A DNA stretch of 64,000 nt from Haloprofundus salinisoli. Lineage in GTDB: Archaea; Halobacteriota; Halobacteria; Halobacteriales; Haloferacaceae. The DNA lies in the NCBI RefSeq assembly GCF_020097815.1, contig NZ_CP083663.1, forward strand, positions 434,001 to 498,000, in the 5' to 3' direction. The notes below the pieces were generated by a model. It was not told where the DNA came from. It saw only the letters and a program-made list of their open reading frames with translations, and did not search any database. The number at the start of each line of letters is the position of its first letter. Position 1 is the stretch's first letter. Positions 22,922 to 31,877 of this stretch are shown piece after piece. Both the position numbers and the translations under genes were made by a program.

Positions 22922-25459
22922 CTACTCGAACCGCCCCGGATTCCTCGTCGCCTCCGCGACCCGAACGGCCGCGACGTTCTCGGGCACGTCGTGGACGCGG
23001 ACGATGTCCGCGCCGCGTTCAACTGCTAGAGCAGTTCCCGCGATGGTCGCTTCGAGGTTGTCGCCCGCGTTCTGCCCGACGAGTTCGAACATCGATTTGT
23101 GCGAGTGGCCGACGAGAGTCGGACAGCCGAGCGCCGCGAACTCGGAGAGTCGAGACAGGAGCTCGAAGTTCTCGGGTTTGGACTTGCCGAAACCGAGGCC
23201 GGGGTCGACGATGACGCGCTCTCGCGGGATACCCGCCTTCTCGGCCAGGAGGACGCGCTCGTTCAGTTCCTCGATGACGTCCTCGACCACGTCGTCGTAG
23301 TCGATATCCCTGTCCGGCACGACGGGCGCGTCGATGCTGTGCATGACGATGACCGGAACCTCGCGCTCGGCGGCGAGAAACCGCATCTCCGGGTCTTCGA
23401 GGCCGGTCACGTCGTTGAGGATGTCCGCGCCGGCGTCGAGCGCCGCCCGGCCGACTGCCGCTCGCCGCGTGTCGACGGAGACGGCCACGTCGAGTTCGGA
23501 GATGGCCTCGATGACCGGCACGACCCGCCGAATCTCGTCTTCGACCGACACCGGGTCCGCGCCGGGGCGGGTGCTCTCGCCGCCGACGTCGATGACGTCT
23601 GCGCCCGCGTCGACCATCGCCCGCGCTTGCTCGACGGCGTCGTCGGCGTCGAAGAACTCGCCGCCGTCGTGAAAGGAGTCGGGCGTCACGTTCAGAATCC
23701 CCATCACGGAGACGCTGTCGGTCCACGGGTACGCCGAGTCAGCGGACTCGCCGCTGCCCCCGGTGTCGCCGAGTTCGAGACGCTCGCGGAGGTCGGCGGC
23801 GACCTGCGAGAGGCCGAACGGACCGCCGTCGGACTCGTTCGAGTCGGATGAGGGTTCGTTCGCTCTGCTCACGAACCCGCCGTCGATGCGGGCGAGCAGT
23901 CGGTCGAACTGCCCGAGCGTCCCCGAGAGGACGACGTCGTGGAGTTCGCCGTCGCTGTCGAGTCCGGCGGCGACGCACTGCCCGCCGAGACGGGCCATCT
24001 CGGTTTCGAGCGCTCGCGCCTGTCGGCTCTCGACCTGCGTCTTCACGACGCGGTGGACGATGTCGTCCTCGGCGGCGGCGACGGCCTCGGGCGCCGCCCC
24101 CGCGCGCTCCAGCGTCGTCCGCGCCTCGACCCGAGAGTCGACCGCCTTCGGAACCTCCAATCGCGTCCAACGCCGCCGCGCCTCGGCGACGCAGAACAAG
24201 GAACCGGTGAGGAGCACGCAGTCGTCGGGACCGGCTCGGTCGAGGGCGTTCGACAGCGCGTCGGAGACCGAACTGACGCTGTCGACCGATTCGACGCCCG
24301 TCCGCTCGAAGACGCGGGCGAGGATCTCGGGGTCTTCGGCTCGGCTGAGATTCGGTCGACACGTCGTCACGGAGTCGGGCGTCGGCAGGGCGGCGGCCAT
24401 CTCGCGGTGGTCCTTGTCGTGCATCGCGCCGAAGACGAGGTGGAGTTCCTCGTAGTCGAACTCCGAGAGCACGGCCGCGAGAACCTCGAACGCCCCCGGG
24501 TTGTGCGCGCCGTCGAGGACGACCATCGGCTCTCGCTGCATCACCTCGAACCGTCCCGGCCAGTGCGCGTTGCGGAGGCCGCGGGCGACTGTCTCCGCGT
24601 CGAGGTCGACGCCGACCTCGTCGGCCGCCTGACGGGCCAGCGCGACGGCGACGCCCGCGTTTTTCGCCTGGTACGCGCCGAGCATCGGAATCCGGGCTTC
24701 GACCTCGAAGCTCCCCTGCGAGGCGATGACGACGGACTCGGTGTGGTTGACCCGACCCTCGTAGCTCACTCGGAGGTCGGGGTTTTGGGGGGCGTCTGCG
24801 TCGCTCGCATCCGAGACGGTAACTACGTCGCCGGCCTGCGCTCGAACGGCAGCCAGTGCCTCGCCCGTCGCGGCGGTGACGAGCGGTCGGTCCGCGGGCG
24901 CGACGTGGGCTTTCGTCGTCGCAATCTCCTCGATGGTGTCGCCGAGCACCGCCGTGTGTTCGAGCGTGACGTTCGTGACGGCGCTGGCGACGGGGTCGAC
25001 GACGCTCGTCGCGTCGAGTTCGCCGCCCATCCCGACCTCCAGCACGGCGACATCGACGTCGCTGCGGCCGAAGTACCAGAGGCCGAGCGCCGTGACCGTC
25101 TCGAAGAACGTGAGCGGTTCGCCCGCCGCCGCGCGGTCGACGAGGTACGGCTTCGCCTCCTCGACGAACTCGCAGAGCGCCGACTCGGGCATCTTCCGCC
25201 CGTCGACGCGGACGCGTTCGCGGAGGCTGTCGAAATGCGGCGAGGTGTAGAGTCCGACGTTGCACCCCGCCTCTCGGAGCGTCGACTCGACCATCCGCGC
25301 GGTGCTTCCCTTCCCGTTCGACCCCGCGACCTGGACGAACCGGACGTGTTCGTGGGGATCTCCGAGGTGGGCCAGCAGCGCCCGAACCGACTCGGTCCCC
25401 GGCTTTACCTGAAAGCGGCGGAGGTCGAAGAGAAAGTTCGCCGCCTCGGAGTAGTTCAT
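22922..25459 (-). CDS. folCP: Bifunctional folylpolyglutamate synthase / dihydropteroate synthase
   Basis: An 845-residue fusion. Residues 1-430 are a FolC/MurC-type ligase (P-loop GSNGKGSTA at 46-54; GDTIEEIATTKAHVA; DGAHNPGAFEVLA), which adds glutamate to (dihydro)pteroate or folates. Residues from about 575 to the end are dihydropteroate synthase (MGILNVTPDSFHDGGEFF; DVGGESTRPGA; DPGLGFGKS; VGHSHKSMF), which joins pterin and p-aminobenzoate. A domain of about 100 residues lies between (430-530), followed by a Ser/Asp linker. The FolC-FolP fusion is known from haloarchaea. A single transcript gives both activities; no other folate gene is adjacent. Confidence 0.93.
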   Translation of the reverse strand: MNYSEAANFLFDLRRFQVKPGTESVRALLAHLGDPHEHVRFVQVAGSNGKGSTARMVESTLREAGCNVGLYTSPHFDSLRERVRVDGRKMPESALCEFVEEAKPYLVDRAAAGEPLTFFETVTALGLWYFGRSDVDVAVLEVGMGGELDATSVVDPVASAVTNVTLEHTAVLGDTIEEIATTKAHVAPADRPLVTAATGEALAAVRAQAGDVVTVSDASDADAPQNPDLRVSYEGRVNHTESVVIASQGSFEVEARIPMLGAYQAKNAGVAVALARQAADEVGVDLDAETVARGLRNAHWPGRFEVMQREPMVVLDGAHNPGAFEVLAAVLSEFDYEELHLVFGAMHDKDHREMAAALPTPDSVTTCRPNLSRAEDPEILARVFERTGVESVDSVSSVSDALSNALDRAGPDDCVLLTGSLFCVAEARRRWTRLEVPKAVDSRVEARTTLERAGAAPEAVAAAEDDIVHRVVKTQVESRQARALETEMARLGGQCVAAGLDSDGELHDVVLSGTLGQFDRLLARIDGGFVSRANEPSSDSNESDGGPFGLSQVAADLRERLELGDTGGSGESADSAYPWTDSVSVMGILNVTPDSFHDGGEFFDADDAVEQARAMVDAGADVIDVGGESTRPGADPVSVEDEIRRVVPVIEAISELDVAVSVDTRRAAVGRAALDAGADILNDVTGLEDPEMRFLAAEREVPVIVMHSIDAPVVPDRDIDYDDVVEDVIEELNERVLLAEKAGIPRERVIVDPGLGFGKSKPENFELLSRLSEFAALGCPTLVGHSHKSMFELVGQNAGDNLEATIAGTALAVERGADIVRVHDVPENVAAVRVAEATRNPGRFE

Positions 25460-25618
25460 GCAACGGGTGAGTCTGCGACTCCGCTTAGGCCTATCGGACC
25501 ACTCAACGGACTCGCCGGTCGGATAGAGAGGTCGTCGCGTCCGGTTCGAACTATCTTGCTTGTAAATACCAGGAACGAACGGAACTACGTGGAACTCCTA
25601 CTTTCTCTCCCGACTTTC

Positions 25619-26719
25619 ATGAGTGCTGCGCTTTCGACGTCCATCGGAGAAGTGGCGGCGACGTTCGTCGACTGGTCACCGTTCGAACAGACCGTCGCCG
25701 TCGCCATCGCATTTCTCGTCGGCTTCGTGCTGATAACCCGTTTGAGACCGGAAGTCGAGGCGAGATACGACAGCGATATCGCGGAGATGGTGACGGTGAC
25801 GCTGCTGGTCGCCGAGCTCGCGGCGGCGGTGTTGGCGCTTGCGGCCGTCTGGAACCTCGTCGTCGTTTTCGACGTGCTCGCGCAGGCGGTTCTCGTCGAC
25901 CGGTGGACGGCGGTCAGACAGGTGGTGACCGTCGCGGTGTTGGCTACGGCGTATCTGGTCGTTCGACTGGTCAACCGCTCTATCGACCGCCTGGCGGCGA
26001 CCGACGCGCTGACCAAACATCAGAGCGAGGTCGCCTACCACGTCACCAACGTCGGTATCTTCGGCTTCGGCGTCACCGTGTTGCTCTACCTGTGGGGTAT
26101 CCAACTCGGCGACCTGTTCATCGGCGCGGGGGTCGCAAGCGCCGTCATCGGCCTCGCGGCCCGCGAGACGCTCGCAGCGATAATCGCAGGGTTCGTCCTG
26201 CTGCTCTCGCGGCCGTTTCGCGCCGGCGACTGGGTCGAAGTCGACGGCCGTTCCGGTATCGTCGAGGATGTGACCATCATCAACACGAAACTGCGGACGT
26301 ACAGCGACGAACATCTGCTCGTCCCGAACGACCACATCACCAACAACCAGTTGATGAACTACTCGCGCAGCGACCGCCTCCGCATCGAACTGGAGGTCGG
26401 CGTCGACTACGAAACGGACCTCGAACACGCACAGGAGGTCGCTGAGGCGGCGATACGCGACGTCGATACGGTCCGCGACGTTCCCTCGCCGCGGGCGATT
26501 CCGCAGGAGTTCGGTGAGTCGTCGATACTGCTCGAACTCCGCTTTTGGATCGGCGAACCGACGATGCGACGGTTCTGGAAGGCCAAAGGTGCGGTCATCC
26601 GGGAGGTGAAGGCGGCGTACGAGCGCGAAGACATCTCCATTCCGTTCCCGCAGCAGACGCACTCCCGGAGAAACCCCTCCGACTCCGTCGCTACCCAGAT
26701 ACCCGCTCGGGACAACTGA
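25619..26719 (+). CDS. MscS family mechanosensitive ion channel
   Basis: A 366-residue membrane protein that would release solutes on hypo-osmotic shock. Four hydrophobic segments precede the pore helix (IGAGVASAVIGLAARETLAAIIAG), then the MscS beta-domain (FRAGDWVEVDGRSGIVEDVTIINTKL; VPNDHITNNQLMNYSR) and an alpha/beta C-terminal domain. A GTG at 25589 is in frame and lies 25 bases after a TATA-like TGTAAATAC (25561-25569), so the true start may add ten residues (MELLLSLPTF). It points away from the folate gene. Confidence 0.9.
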   Translation: MSAALSTSIGEVAATFVDWSPFEQTVAVAIAFLVGFVLITRLRPEVEARYDSDIAEMVTVTLLVAELAAAVLALAAVWNLVVVFDVLAQAVLVDRWTAVRQVVTVAVLATAYLVVRLVNRSIDRLAATDALTKHQSEVAYHVTNVGIFGFGVTVLLYLWGIQLGDLFIGAGVASAVIGLAARETLAAIIAGFVLLLSRPFRAGDWVEVDGRSGIVEDVTIINTKLRTYSDEHLLVPNDHITNNQLMNYSRSDRLRIELEVGVDYETDLEHAQEVAEAAIRDVDTVRDVPSPRAIPQEFGESSILLELRFWIGEPTMRRFWKAKGAVIREVKAAYEREDISIPFPQQTHSRRNPSDSVATQIPARDN

Positions 26720-26787
26720 CCGGATAAAAACACCCTGAGCGAACAAGCCCACATCGGTTCCCGCTGGCGCGGCGTTATACAGACGAG

Positions 26788-27135
26788 ATGCTCGGTACCG
26801 TCACTATCGGTCGGAAGGCGGCGAAGTACGGCTACAAAAAGTACGGCGTCCCGGGTGCTGTCGTCGCCGGAGGCGCCGCGGCCGGCGGCGTCTACGTCGC
26901 CAGAAAGACGCTCAAATCGAAGTTCGGCGGCGAGGCGGCGACGTTCGACGAGGCGGCATCGGCGGAGAGTGAGTCCACGGAGGCGTCCGTCGACGACCCG
27001 ACGGAGGGCGACGGCGACGACCCGTCGGAGACTGAAGCCGCCGACCGCGAGGACGTCGACAGACACGAAGACGTAGACGAGAGCGAAGTCGACGAGTCGC
27101 GCGAGGGGAGCGACGATTCGAACGACGAGACGTAA
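26788..27135 (+). CDS. Small membrane-anchored acidic protein, function unknown
   Basis: A 115-residue protein. A basic start (GRKAAKYGYKKYG) and a Gly/Ala-rich hydrophobic stretch (VPGAVVAGGAAAGGVYVARK) suggest one membrane helix, followed by about 65 residues that are almost all Asp, Glu, Ser and Thr. Low-complexity acidic tails are common in haloarchaea. No family recognised. It follows the MscS gene by 68 bases on the same strand. Confidence 0.6.
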   Translation: MLGTVTIGRKAAKYGYKKYGVPGAVVAGGAAAGGVYVARKTLKSKFGGEAATFDEAASAESESTEASVDDPTEGDGDDPSETEAADREDVDRHEDVDESEVDESREGSDDSNDET

Positions 27136-27180
27136 GCGGAGGTGCCACCGGGAGCCGGTGTCGATTCGACCGCCCCAACG

Positions 27181-27190
27181 AATAATATTC
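27181..27190 (+). promoter_or_regulatory. TATA box deciding the GTG start at 27210
   Basis: AATAATATTC centred 25 bases before GTG 27210, as expected for a leaderless mRNA. Confidence 0.55.
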
Positions 27191-27209
27191 CTGGCGTGGT
27201 GTATTTCGT

Positions 27210-27551
27210 GTGACAGAGTACACGCTACACGAGCCGACGATTCGTGGCGCGACGAAGGACGCCCCGAACCGCTCGCTCTCCGAGAGCGACTTCGCCACGG
27301 ACGACCTCGCGGACCTCGACGACTACTTCCTGCTGTCGACGTCCGGCATCCCGCCGGAGTCGTTCGAAGACCTCTACCTGCCGGTCGTCCACCTGGACCA
27401 GCGACTGAGCCTCCCGCTGCTCAGACAGGCGCTCAACGACGTGGAGACGCTAAACGACCTCGACGCCGAGACGAAACGGGACACGATAGATCTGTTGCAC
27501 TCGCTCGGCGAGTGCTTCCCGAACGACCACCTTCGCAACGACGAGAGCTAA
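27210..27551 (+). CDS. Small acidic protein, function unknown
   Basis: A 113-residue soluble protein with GTG start; helix-rich C-terminal half (LPLLRQALNDVETLNDLDAE). No domain recognised. The start is set by a TATA box 25 bases upstream. It is convergent with the next small membrane-protein gene. Confidence 0.65.
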   Translation: MTEYTLHEPTIRGATKDAPNRSLSESDFATDDLADLDDYFLLSTSGIPPESFEDLYLPVVHLDQRLSLPLLRQALNDVETLNDLDAETKRDTIDLLHSLGECFPNDHLRNDES

Positions 27552-27580
27552 TCGTCACGCGACGACGCCGCCCGCGCCCG

Positions 27581-27766
27581 TCACTCGGGCCGGAGTCGTT
27601 CCCCTTCTCGCCGCACGCTCCGGTCGGTGTCCAGCACCACGCCGAGCGTGAGGAAGACGACGCCCAGTGCGAGCCAGACAGGCGTCGAGCCGGTGTCGCC
27701 GCCGACACCCATGTACGCCCCGATGCTGAGAAACACCGCGCCGACGACGAGAAACGCAACGTGCAT
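27581..27766 (-). CDS. Small two-helix membrane protein
   Basis: A 61-residue protein: helix 1 VAFLVVGAVFLSIGAYMGV, short Gly/Thr loop, helix 2 PVWLALGVVFLTLGVVL, then a basic tail. Start at MHVAF (27766); a longer reading from 27781 adds MRNVT and is possible. Function unknown. Confidence 0.65.
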   Translation of the reverse strand: MHVAFLVVGAVFLSIGAYMGVGGDTGSTPVWLALGVVFLTLGVVLDTDRSVRREGERLRPE

Positions 27767-27850
27767 GGTAACATTTCGCACGGAAGCCTGATAAAACTAC
27801 CCACGCGAATCTCTCGCTGAGTGACTGGACGTGAAATGGGTCGCTACCGC

Positions 27851-27874
27851 TCAGTCGTGACTAAAACACCATCG
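27851..27874 (-). repeat. Degenerate copy of the purN-purH 3' end
   Basis: These 24 bases match the last 24 bases of the purine gene (27912-27935) at 20 positions. Translated on the minus strand the copy ends RWCFSHD-stop against RRCFRHD-stop in the gene. It lies 61 bases downstream of the original, not in the same frame as the gene. Confidence 0.6.
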
Positions 27875-27911
27875 TTGCGCTTTGCTCCACGACGAGCTTC
27901 AGGCACTCCTT

Positions 27912-29495
27912 TCAGTCGTGTCTGAAGCACCGTCGGCCGGTGAACACCATCACCATGTCGTGCTCGTCGGCGGCCGCGACGACGTCGTCGTCGTTGACCG
28001 ACCCGCCGGGCTGAATCACGGCGTCGATCCCGGCTTCGGCAGCCTCCTCGATGCCGTCGGGGAAGGGGAAGAACGCGTCGGAGGCCATCACCGCGCCGTC
28101 GGCGGATTTGCCCTCTGCGTGCTCGTCGGCTTTCATCGCCGCCAGGCGGACGGCGTCGACGCGGCTGACCTGACCCATGCCGACGCCGACTGTCTCCGTT
28201 CCGTCGGCGAAGAGGATGCCGTTGGACTTGACGTGCTTGAGCACCTTCCACGCGAACAGCATCGTCTCCAGCTGTTCGTCCGTCGGTTCGCGCTCGGTGA
28301 CGACTTCGAGGTCGTCGACGGTCGGACTCCACAGGTCGCGCTCCTGGACGAGTCGGCCGCCGACGAGGGGTTTCTCGGTGAAGCGTTCTGAAATCCCGCC
28401 GAGTTCGCCGACGTCCAGCACGCGGAGGTTCTTCTTCTCGGTCAGCACCGAGAGCGCGTCGTCGGTGTAGCCGGGGGCGACGACGACTTCCTTGAAGGAG
28501 TCGGCGACGAGTTCGGCCGTCTCGGCGTCGCACTCGCGGTTGAGCGCGACGATGCCGCCGAAGGCGCTCATCGGATCCGTCGAGAGCGCGCGCTCGTACG
28601 CCTCCGCGAGCGTCTCGGCGGTCGCACAGCCGGCGGGATTGGTGTGCTTGATGACCGCCGCCGCGGGTTCGTCGAACTCCTTGATGAGGTTGAGCGCGCC
28701 GTCGGCGTCGTTGTAGTTGTTGTACGACAGCGCCTTCGCGCCCTCGTTCAACTGCGGGGCGCTCACGACGTTGGCCTCCTCGCAGGCGTCGTCGACGTAG
28801 ACGGCGGCGTCCTGGTGCGGGTTCTCGCCGTAGCGCAGCGTGTCGCCGCGGCGCTCGGAGACGACGCGGCGCGAGGGGAGGTCGCCGCCCTCGTCGCCCT
28901 CGACTGCGACGCGACCCGACTCCGAGTCGACGGTCACGCGGTCCTCGGCGAACCAGCGAACTGCGCGGGGGTAGGCGGCGAACTCGGCGTCGTACAGCAC
29001 GCGCTCTTTCAGCGACGCCTCGTCGTCGTCCTCGAAGACGGGAACCGCTTCCTGCGTGACGATGGGGCCGGCGTCGACTTCCTCGGTGACGACGTGGACC
29101 GTACAGCCGGTCGTCCGGACACCGGCTTCGAGCACCTGCTCGTGGGCGTCGTTGCCGGGGAACGACGGGAGCAGAGAGGGGTGGACGTTCAGCGTCGTCG
29201 GCGCGGCGTCGAGGAACTCGCTCGTGAGCACGCGCATGTAGCCGTCGAGGCAGACGAGGTCGAACTCGTAGTCGTCCAATGCGTCGAGGATGCGACGCTC
29301 GTGGGACTCGCGGGACTCTCCGTCCTCGCGTTCGACGCTCTCGGTCGGGACGTCGCGCTCGGCGGCCGCGTCCAGCACCGGCGCGTCGGCGCGGTTCGAC
29401 AGCACGACGCTCAACTCCGCGCCGCCGGGCACCGCGTCCGCGATGTGTCGAAGGTTCCGTCCGCGATTGCTCGCCAGACCCGCGATTCGTAGCAT
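27912..29495 (-). CDS. purNH: Bifunctional GAR formyltransferase (PurN) / AICAR formyltransferase (PurH C-domain)
   Basis: A 527-residue fusion of two folate-dependent purine enzymes. Residues 1-190 are PurN (RIAGLASNRGRNLRHI; LNVHPSLLPSFPGNDAHEQVL; VHVVTEEVDAGPIV), formylating glycinamide ribonucleotide. Residues 205-527 are the AICAR formyltransferase part of PurH (RYGENPHQDAAVYV; NNYNDADGAL; IKHTNPAGCA; FPDGIEEAAEAGI). The IMP cyclohydrolase domain of bacterial PurH is missing; archaea commonly use PurO for that step, not seen here. Both halves use formyl-tetrahydrofolate, and the folCP gene is 2.5 kb away. Start at MLRIAGLAS; the in-frame upstream stretch is not conserved-looking. Confidence 0.93.
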   Translation of the reverse strand: MLRIAGLASNRGRNLRHIADAVPGGAELSVVLSNRADAPVLDAAAERDVPTESVEREDGESRESHERRILDALDDYEFDLVCLDGYMRVLTSEFLDAAPTTLNVHPSLLPSFPGNDAHEQVLEAGVRTTGCTVHVVTEEVDAGPIVTQEAVPVFEDDDEASLKERVLYDAEFAAYPRAVRWFAEDRVTVDSESGRVAVEGDEGGDLPSRRVVSERRGDTLRYGENPHQDAAVYVDDACEEANVVSAPQLNEGAKALSYNNYNDADGALNLIKEFDEPAAAVIKHTNPAGCATAETLAEAYERALSTDPMSAFGGIVALNRECDAETAELVADSFKEVVVAPGYTDDALSVLTEKKNLRVLDVGELGGISERFTEKPLVGGRLVQERDLWSPTVDDLEVVTEREPTDEQLETMLFAWKVLKHVKSNGILFADGTETVGVGMGQVSRVDAVRLAAMKADEHAEGKSADGAVMASDAFFPFPDGIEEAAEAGIDAVIQPGGSVNDDDVVAAADEHDMVMVFTGRRCFRHD

Positions 29496-29664
29496 ACGAG
29501 AGACGCCCACCGCCGCAGGAAAAACAGTTGCGGTCTCGAGACCGAGATTATACAGATACGTGTACACAATCAGCAAAAACACCGCCACTACCTCGACCTA
29601 ATATGCACAGAAATGGGTTGCACTCATCGACACGCTTTTGCCGCGTCCGCGGGCACACCCGTGC

Positions 29665-31083
29665 ATGACAGACCTCTCTCGGAACGACCCACTGTCGGCC
29701 GTCTCGCCGGTCGACGGGCGGTACGCGCGCCGAACCGCGCCGCTGGTTCCGTACGCCAGCGAGTCGGCGCTGATGCGCGCCCGCGTCCGCGTCGAAGCCG
29801 AGTACCTCGTCGCGCTCGCGGACCTCGACGCGACGCCGCTCTCGCTCTCGGCCGACGAACGCACCGCCCTCGGCGACTGCTACGAGTCGTTCGACGGCGA
29901 CGACGCCCGCCTCGTCAAGCGCCTCGAAACCGAAGGCACCGAGGAGTACTCGGCGACGAACCACGACGTGAAAGCCGTCGAGTACTTCCTGCGGGTTCGA
30001 CTCGGCGAGTCCCCGGACGTCGACGACGCCGAGCGACTCCACCCGTGGATTCACTTCGGCCTCACGAGCGAGGACGTGAACAACCTCGCGCAGCGACTGC
30101 TCGTCAAACCCGCCGTCGAGGACGTGTTGCTCCCGGCGCTCGCAGACGTGCGCGACGAACTGACGACGCTGGCGCGGGAGCACCGCGCGACGCCGATGCT
30201 CGCGCGAACCCACGGCCAACCCGCGACGCCGACGACGTTCGGCAAGGAGATGGCCGTCGTCGCCGCGCGCCTCGGCCGGCAGATGGGCCGGGTTCGGGAC
30301 GCGAGCGACGCGCTTTCGGGGAAACTGGCCGGCGCGTCGGGAACGTATGCTGCCCACGTCGCCGCCTACCCGGGCGTCGACTGGCGCGCCTTCTCCGAAT
30401 CGTTCGTCGAGTCGCTCGGCCTCCGCCACACGGCGCTGACGACGCAGGTGAACCCCTGCGACGACCTTTCTACCCTTTTCGACGCGCTCCGCGGCGCGAA
30501 CAACGTTCTCCTCGATTTGGACCGCGACGTGTGGCTCTACGTCTCCGACCGCTACCTCGGTCAGCGAACCGTCGAGGGCGAGACGGGGTCGTCGACGATG
30601 CCGCACAAGGTCAACCCCATCGACTTCGAGAACAGCGAGGGGAACCTCTCGAAAGCCAACTCCGACCTGACGTTCCTCGCGGACTACGTTACGACCTCGC
30701 GCCTTCAGCGCGACCTCTCGGATTCGACGGTGAAGCGAAACATCGGCGCGGCGTTCGCGCACTGTCTCATCGGCTACGGCAAGACCGAGACCGGACTGGG
30801 CAAGGTCGTCCCGAACGAGAAAGTGATGCGTGAGGAACTGGAGGCGACGCCCGAAATCATCGGCGAGGCGGTCCAGACCATCCTCCGGCGCGAGGGCGAC
30901 ACCGAGGCGTACGAACGGGTGAAGGAGCTCACTCGCGGCCGCGACGTGACCATCGAGGACTTCCGCACGCTGTTCGACGACCTCGACGTCTCGCTCGACG
31001 TGCGCGAGGAGCTGCGCTCGCTCTCGCCCACCGGCTACACGGGCGTCGCCAACGGCCTCGTCGACGAACTCGACGGGAACTGA
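29665..31083 (+). CDS. purB: Adenylosuccinate lyase
   Basis: A 472-residue enzyme that splits SAICAR and adenylosuccinate in purine synthesis. The fumarase/aspartase signature GSSTMPHKVNPIDFENSEGN is complete, the N-terminus LSAVSPVDGRYARRTAPL is typical, and the catalytic His region ARTHGQPATPTTFGKE is present. It is divergent from purNH across about 170 bases, so the two purine genes may share control. Start at MTDLSRND; an ATG 27 bases earlier is in frame but adds a Pro/Arg-rich stub. Confidence 0.95.
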   Translation: MTDLSRNDPLSAVSPVDGRYARRTAPLVPYASESALMRARVRVEAEYLVALADLDATPLSLSADERTALGDCYESFDGDDARLVKRLETEGTEEYSATNHDVKAVEYFLRVRLGESPDVDDAERLHPWIHFGLTSEDVNNLAQRLLVKPAVEDVLLPALADVRDELTTLAREHRATPMLARTHGQPATPTTFGKEMAVVAARLGRQMGRVRDASDALSGKLAGASGTYAAHVAAYPGVDWRAFSESFVESLGLRHTALTTQVNPCDDLSTLFDALRGANNVLLDLDRDVWLYVSDRYLGQRTVEGETGSSTMPHKVNPIDFENSEGNLSKANSDLTFLADYVTTSRLQRDLSDSTVKRNIGAAFAHCLIGYGKTETGLGKVVPNEKVMREELEATPEIIGEAVQTILRREGDTEAYERVKELTRGRDVTIEDFRTLFDDLDVSLDVREELRSLSPTGYTGVANGLVDELDGN

Positions 31084-31124
31084 GCGGAGTCGAGTCGTCA
31101 CCACGAGAGTCGAGACGTCGAGAA

Positions 31125-31134
31125 GATATTTATC
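31125..31134 (+). promoter_or_regulatory. TATA box deciding the start at 31156
   Basis: GATATTTATC centred 26 bases before ATG 31156. GTG 31135 and ATG 31147 are too close to it for transcripts starting at normal distance, so 31156 is preferred. Confidence 0.6.
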
Positions 31135-31155
31135 GTGTCAGCACAGATGACAGAT

Positions 31156-31383
31156 ATGGTCTCCGACCACAGCCCATCCAGCGCACAGACCCGCGGCGGG
31201 TGCGAGAAATGCGGTCACGACGAAGCGATGACGGACTCGATCTCGACGACCGGCAGCGGCCTCTCGAAGTTCTTCGACATTCAGACGAGACAGTTCACCG
31301 TCGTCTCGTGTACGAACTGCGGCTACTCGGAGCTGTATCGAGGAACTTCGAGCGGTGACGTCGTCGATATCTTCCTCGGGTGA
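31156..31383 (+). CDS. Zinc-ribbon protein of the DUF2082 (YpzJ-like) type, copy 1
   Basis: A 75-residue protein with a CEKCG pair and a late CTNCGYSE pair flanking the stretch TTGSGLSKFFDIQTRQFTVV. This matches the DUF2082 layout (CxxCG, GxGLSKxFDxQ, CxxCGYxExY), annotated as predicted nucleic-acid-binding. The role is unknown. A second copy lies at 32012-32275, and two other zinc-ribbon microproteins lie between. The start is fixed by the TATA box. Confidence 0.82.
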   Translation: MVSDHSPSSAQTRGGCEKCGHDEAMTDSISTTGSGLSKFFDIQTRQFTVVSCTNCGYSELYRGTSSGDVVDIFLG

Positions 31384-31456
31384 GCGAGTCGCTCGCTCAG
31401 ACGCGGACGCCAACTTTCGATTTCGAGGATATCGAGCTCGCCGCTGCGTAACGGCG

Positions 31457-31606
31457 TCAGGGGGAGTTCCCCTTGACTTGAACCGCTACGAACGAGTCGT
31501 TTCCGCACACGCGGCACGTCTCCGGCGCCTGATACCGGGCGTACGCGATAGAGCAGTCCTCGCACGCGTAGAGCGGCCGGCCGAGTTGATTGTACCGGTC
31601 CGACAT
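31457..31606 (-). CDS. 49-residue zinc-ribbon protein
   Basis: Below usual ORF-length cut-offs. It starts MSDRYNQLGRPLYACEDCS, has a second pair CRVCGND about 13 residues later, and ends VQVKGNSP before TGA. Two CxxC pairs at this spacing make a rubredoxin/zinc-ribbon-like knuckle. On the minus strand a T-rich element (GCTTTTGGA) lies about 30 bases upstream. Good codon character and the cysteine pattern support it; partner and function are unknown. Confidence 0.68.
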   Translation of the reverse strand: MSDRYNQLGRPLYACEDCSIAYARYQAPETCRVCGNDSFVAVQVKGNSP

Positions 31607-31697
31607 GAGGTGGGATACGGTCCTGTCGTCCAAAAGCGCCCCCTTCGATACGCCAGCGAACGCTTATCCGTCCCCGCCGTCTCTACGGAGAGAACTC

Positions 31698-31877
31698 ATG
31701 GGAATTTTCAACGAGCTGGGACGCCAAGCCGAGCAGTTCAAACGGACTGTACAGACGACGGCCGAGGAAAACGCAGCGTACCGGTGTCGGGAGTGCGATG
31801 CGCGGTTTCACACGCATCTCGACCAGTGTCCGGAGTGCAAGTCGACGAGAGTCGGACCGGCGACGACCGAGGAGTAA
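31698..31877 (+). CDS. 59-residue protein with C-terminal zinc ribbon
   Basis: Starts MGIFNELGRQAEQFKRTVQT, an amphipathic helix, and ends with a ribbon: YRCRECDARFHTHLDQCPEC. A TATA-like CTTATCC is about 27 bases upstream. This helix-plus-ribbon microprotein type is widespread in haloarchaea. Function unknown; interaction with a larger protein is likely. Confidence 0.75.
   Translation: MGIFNELGRQAEQFKRTVQTTAEENAAYRCRECDARFHTHLDQCPECKSTRVGPATTEE

Noticed and set aside
23939-25618. Long N-terminal extension in frame with the MscS gene
   Set aside because: It is antisense to folCP and has no protein character; promoter-like sequence lies just before 25589/25619.
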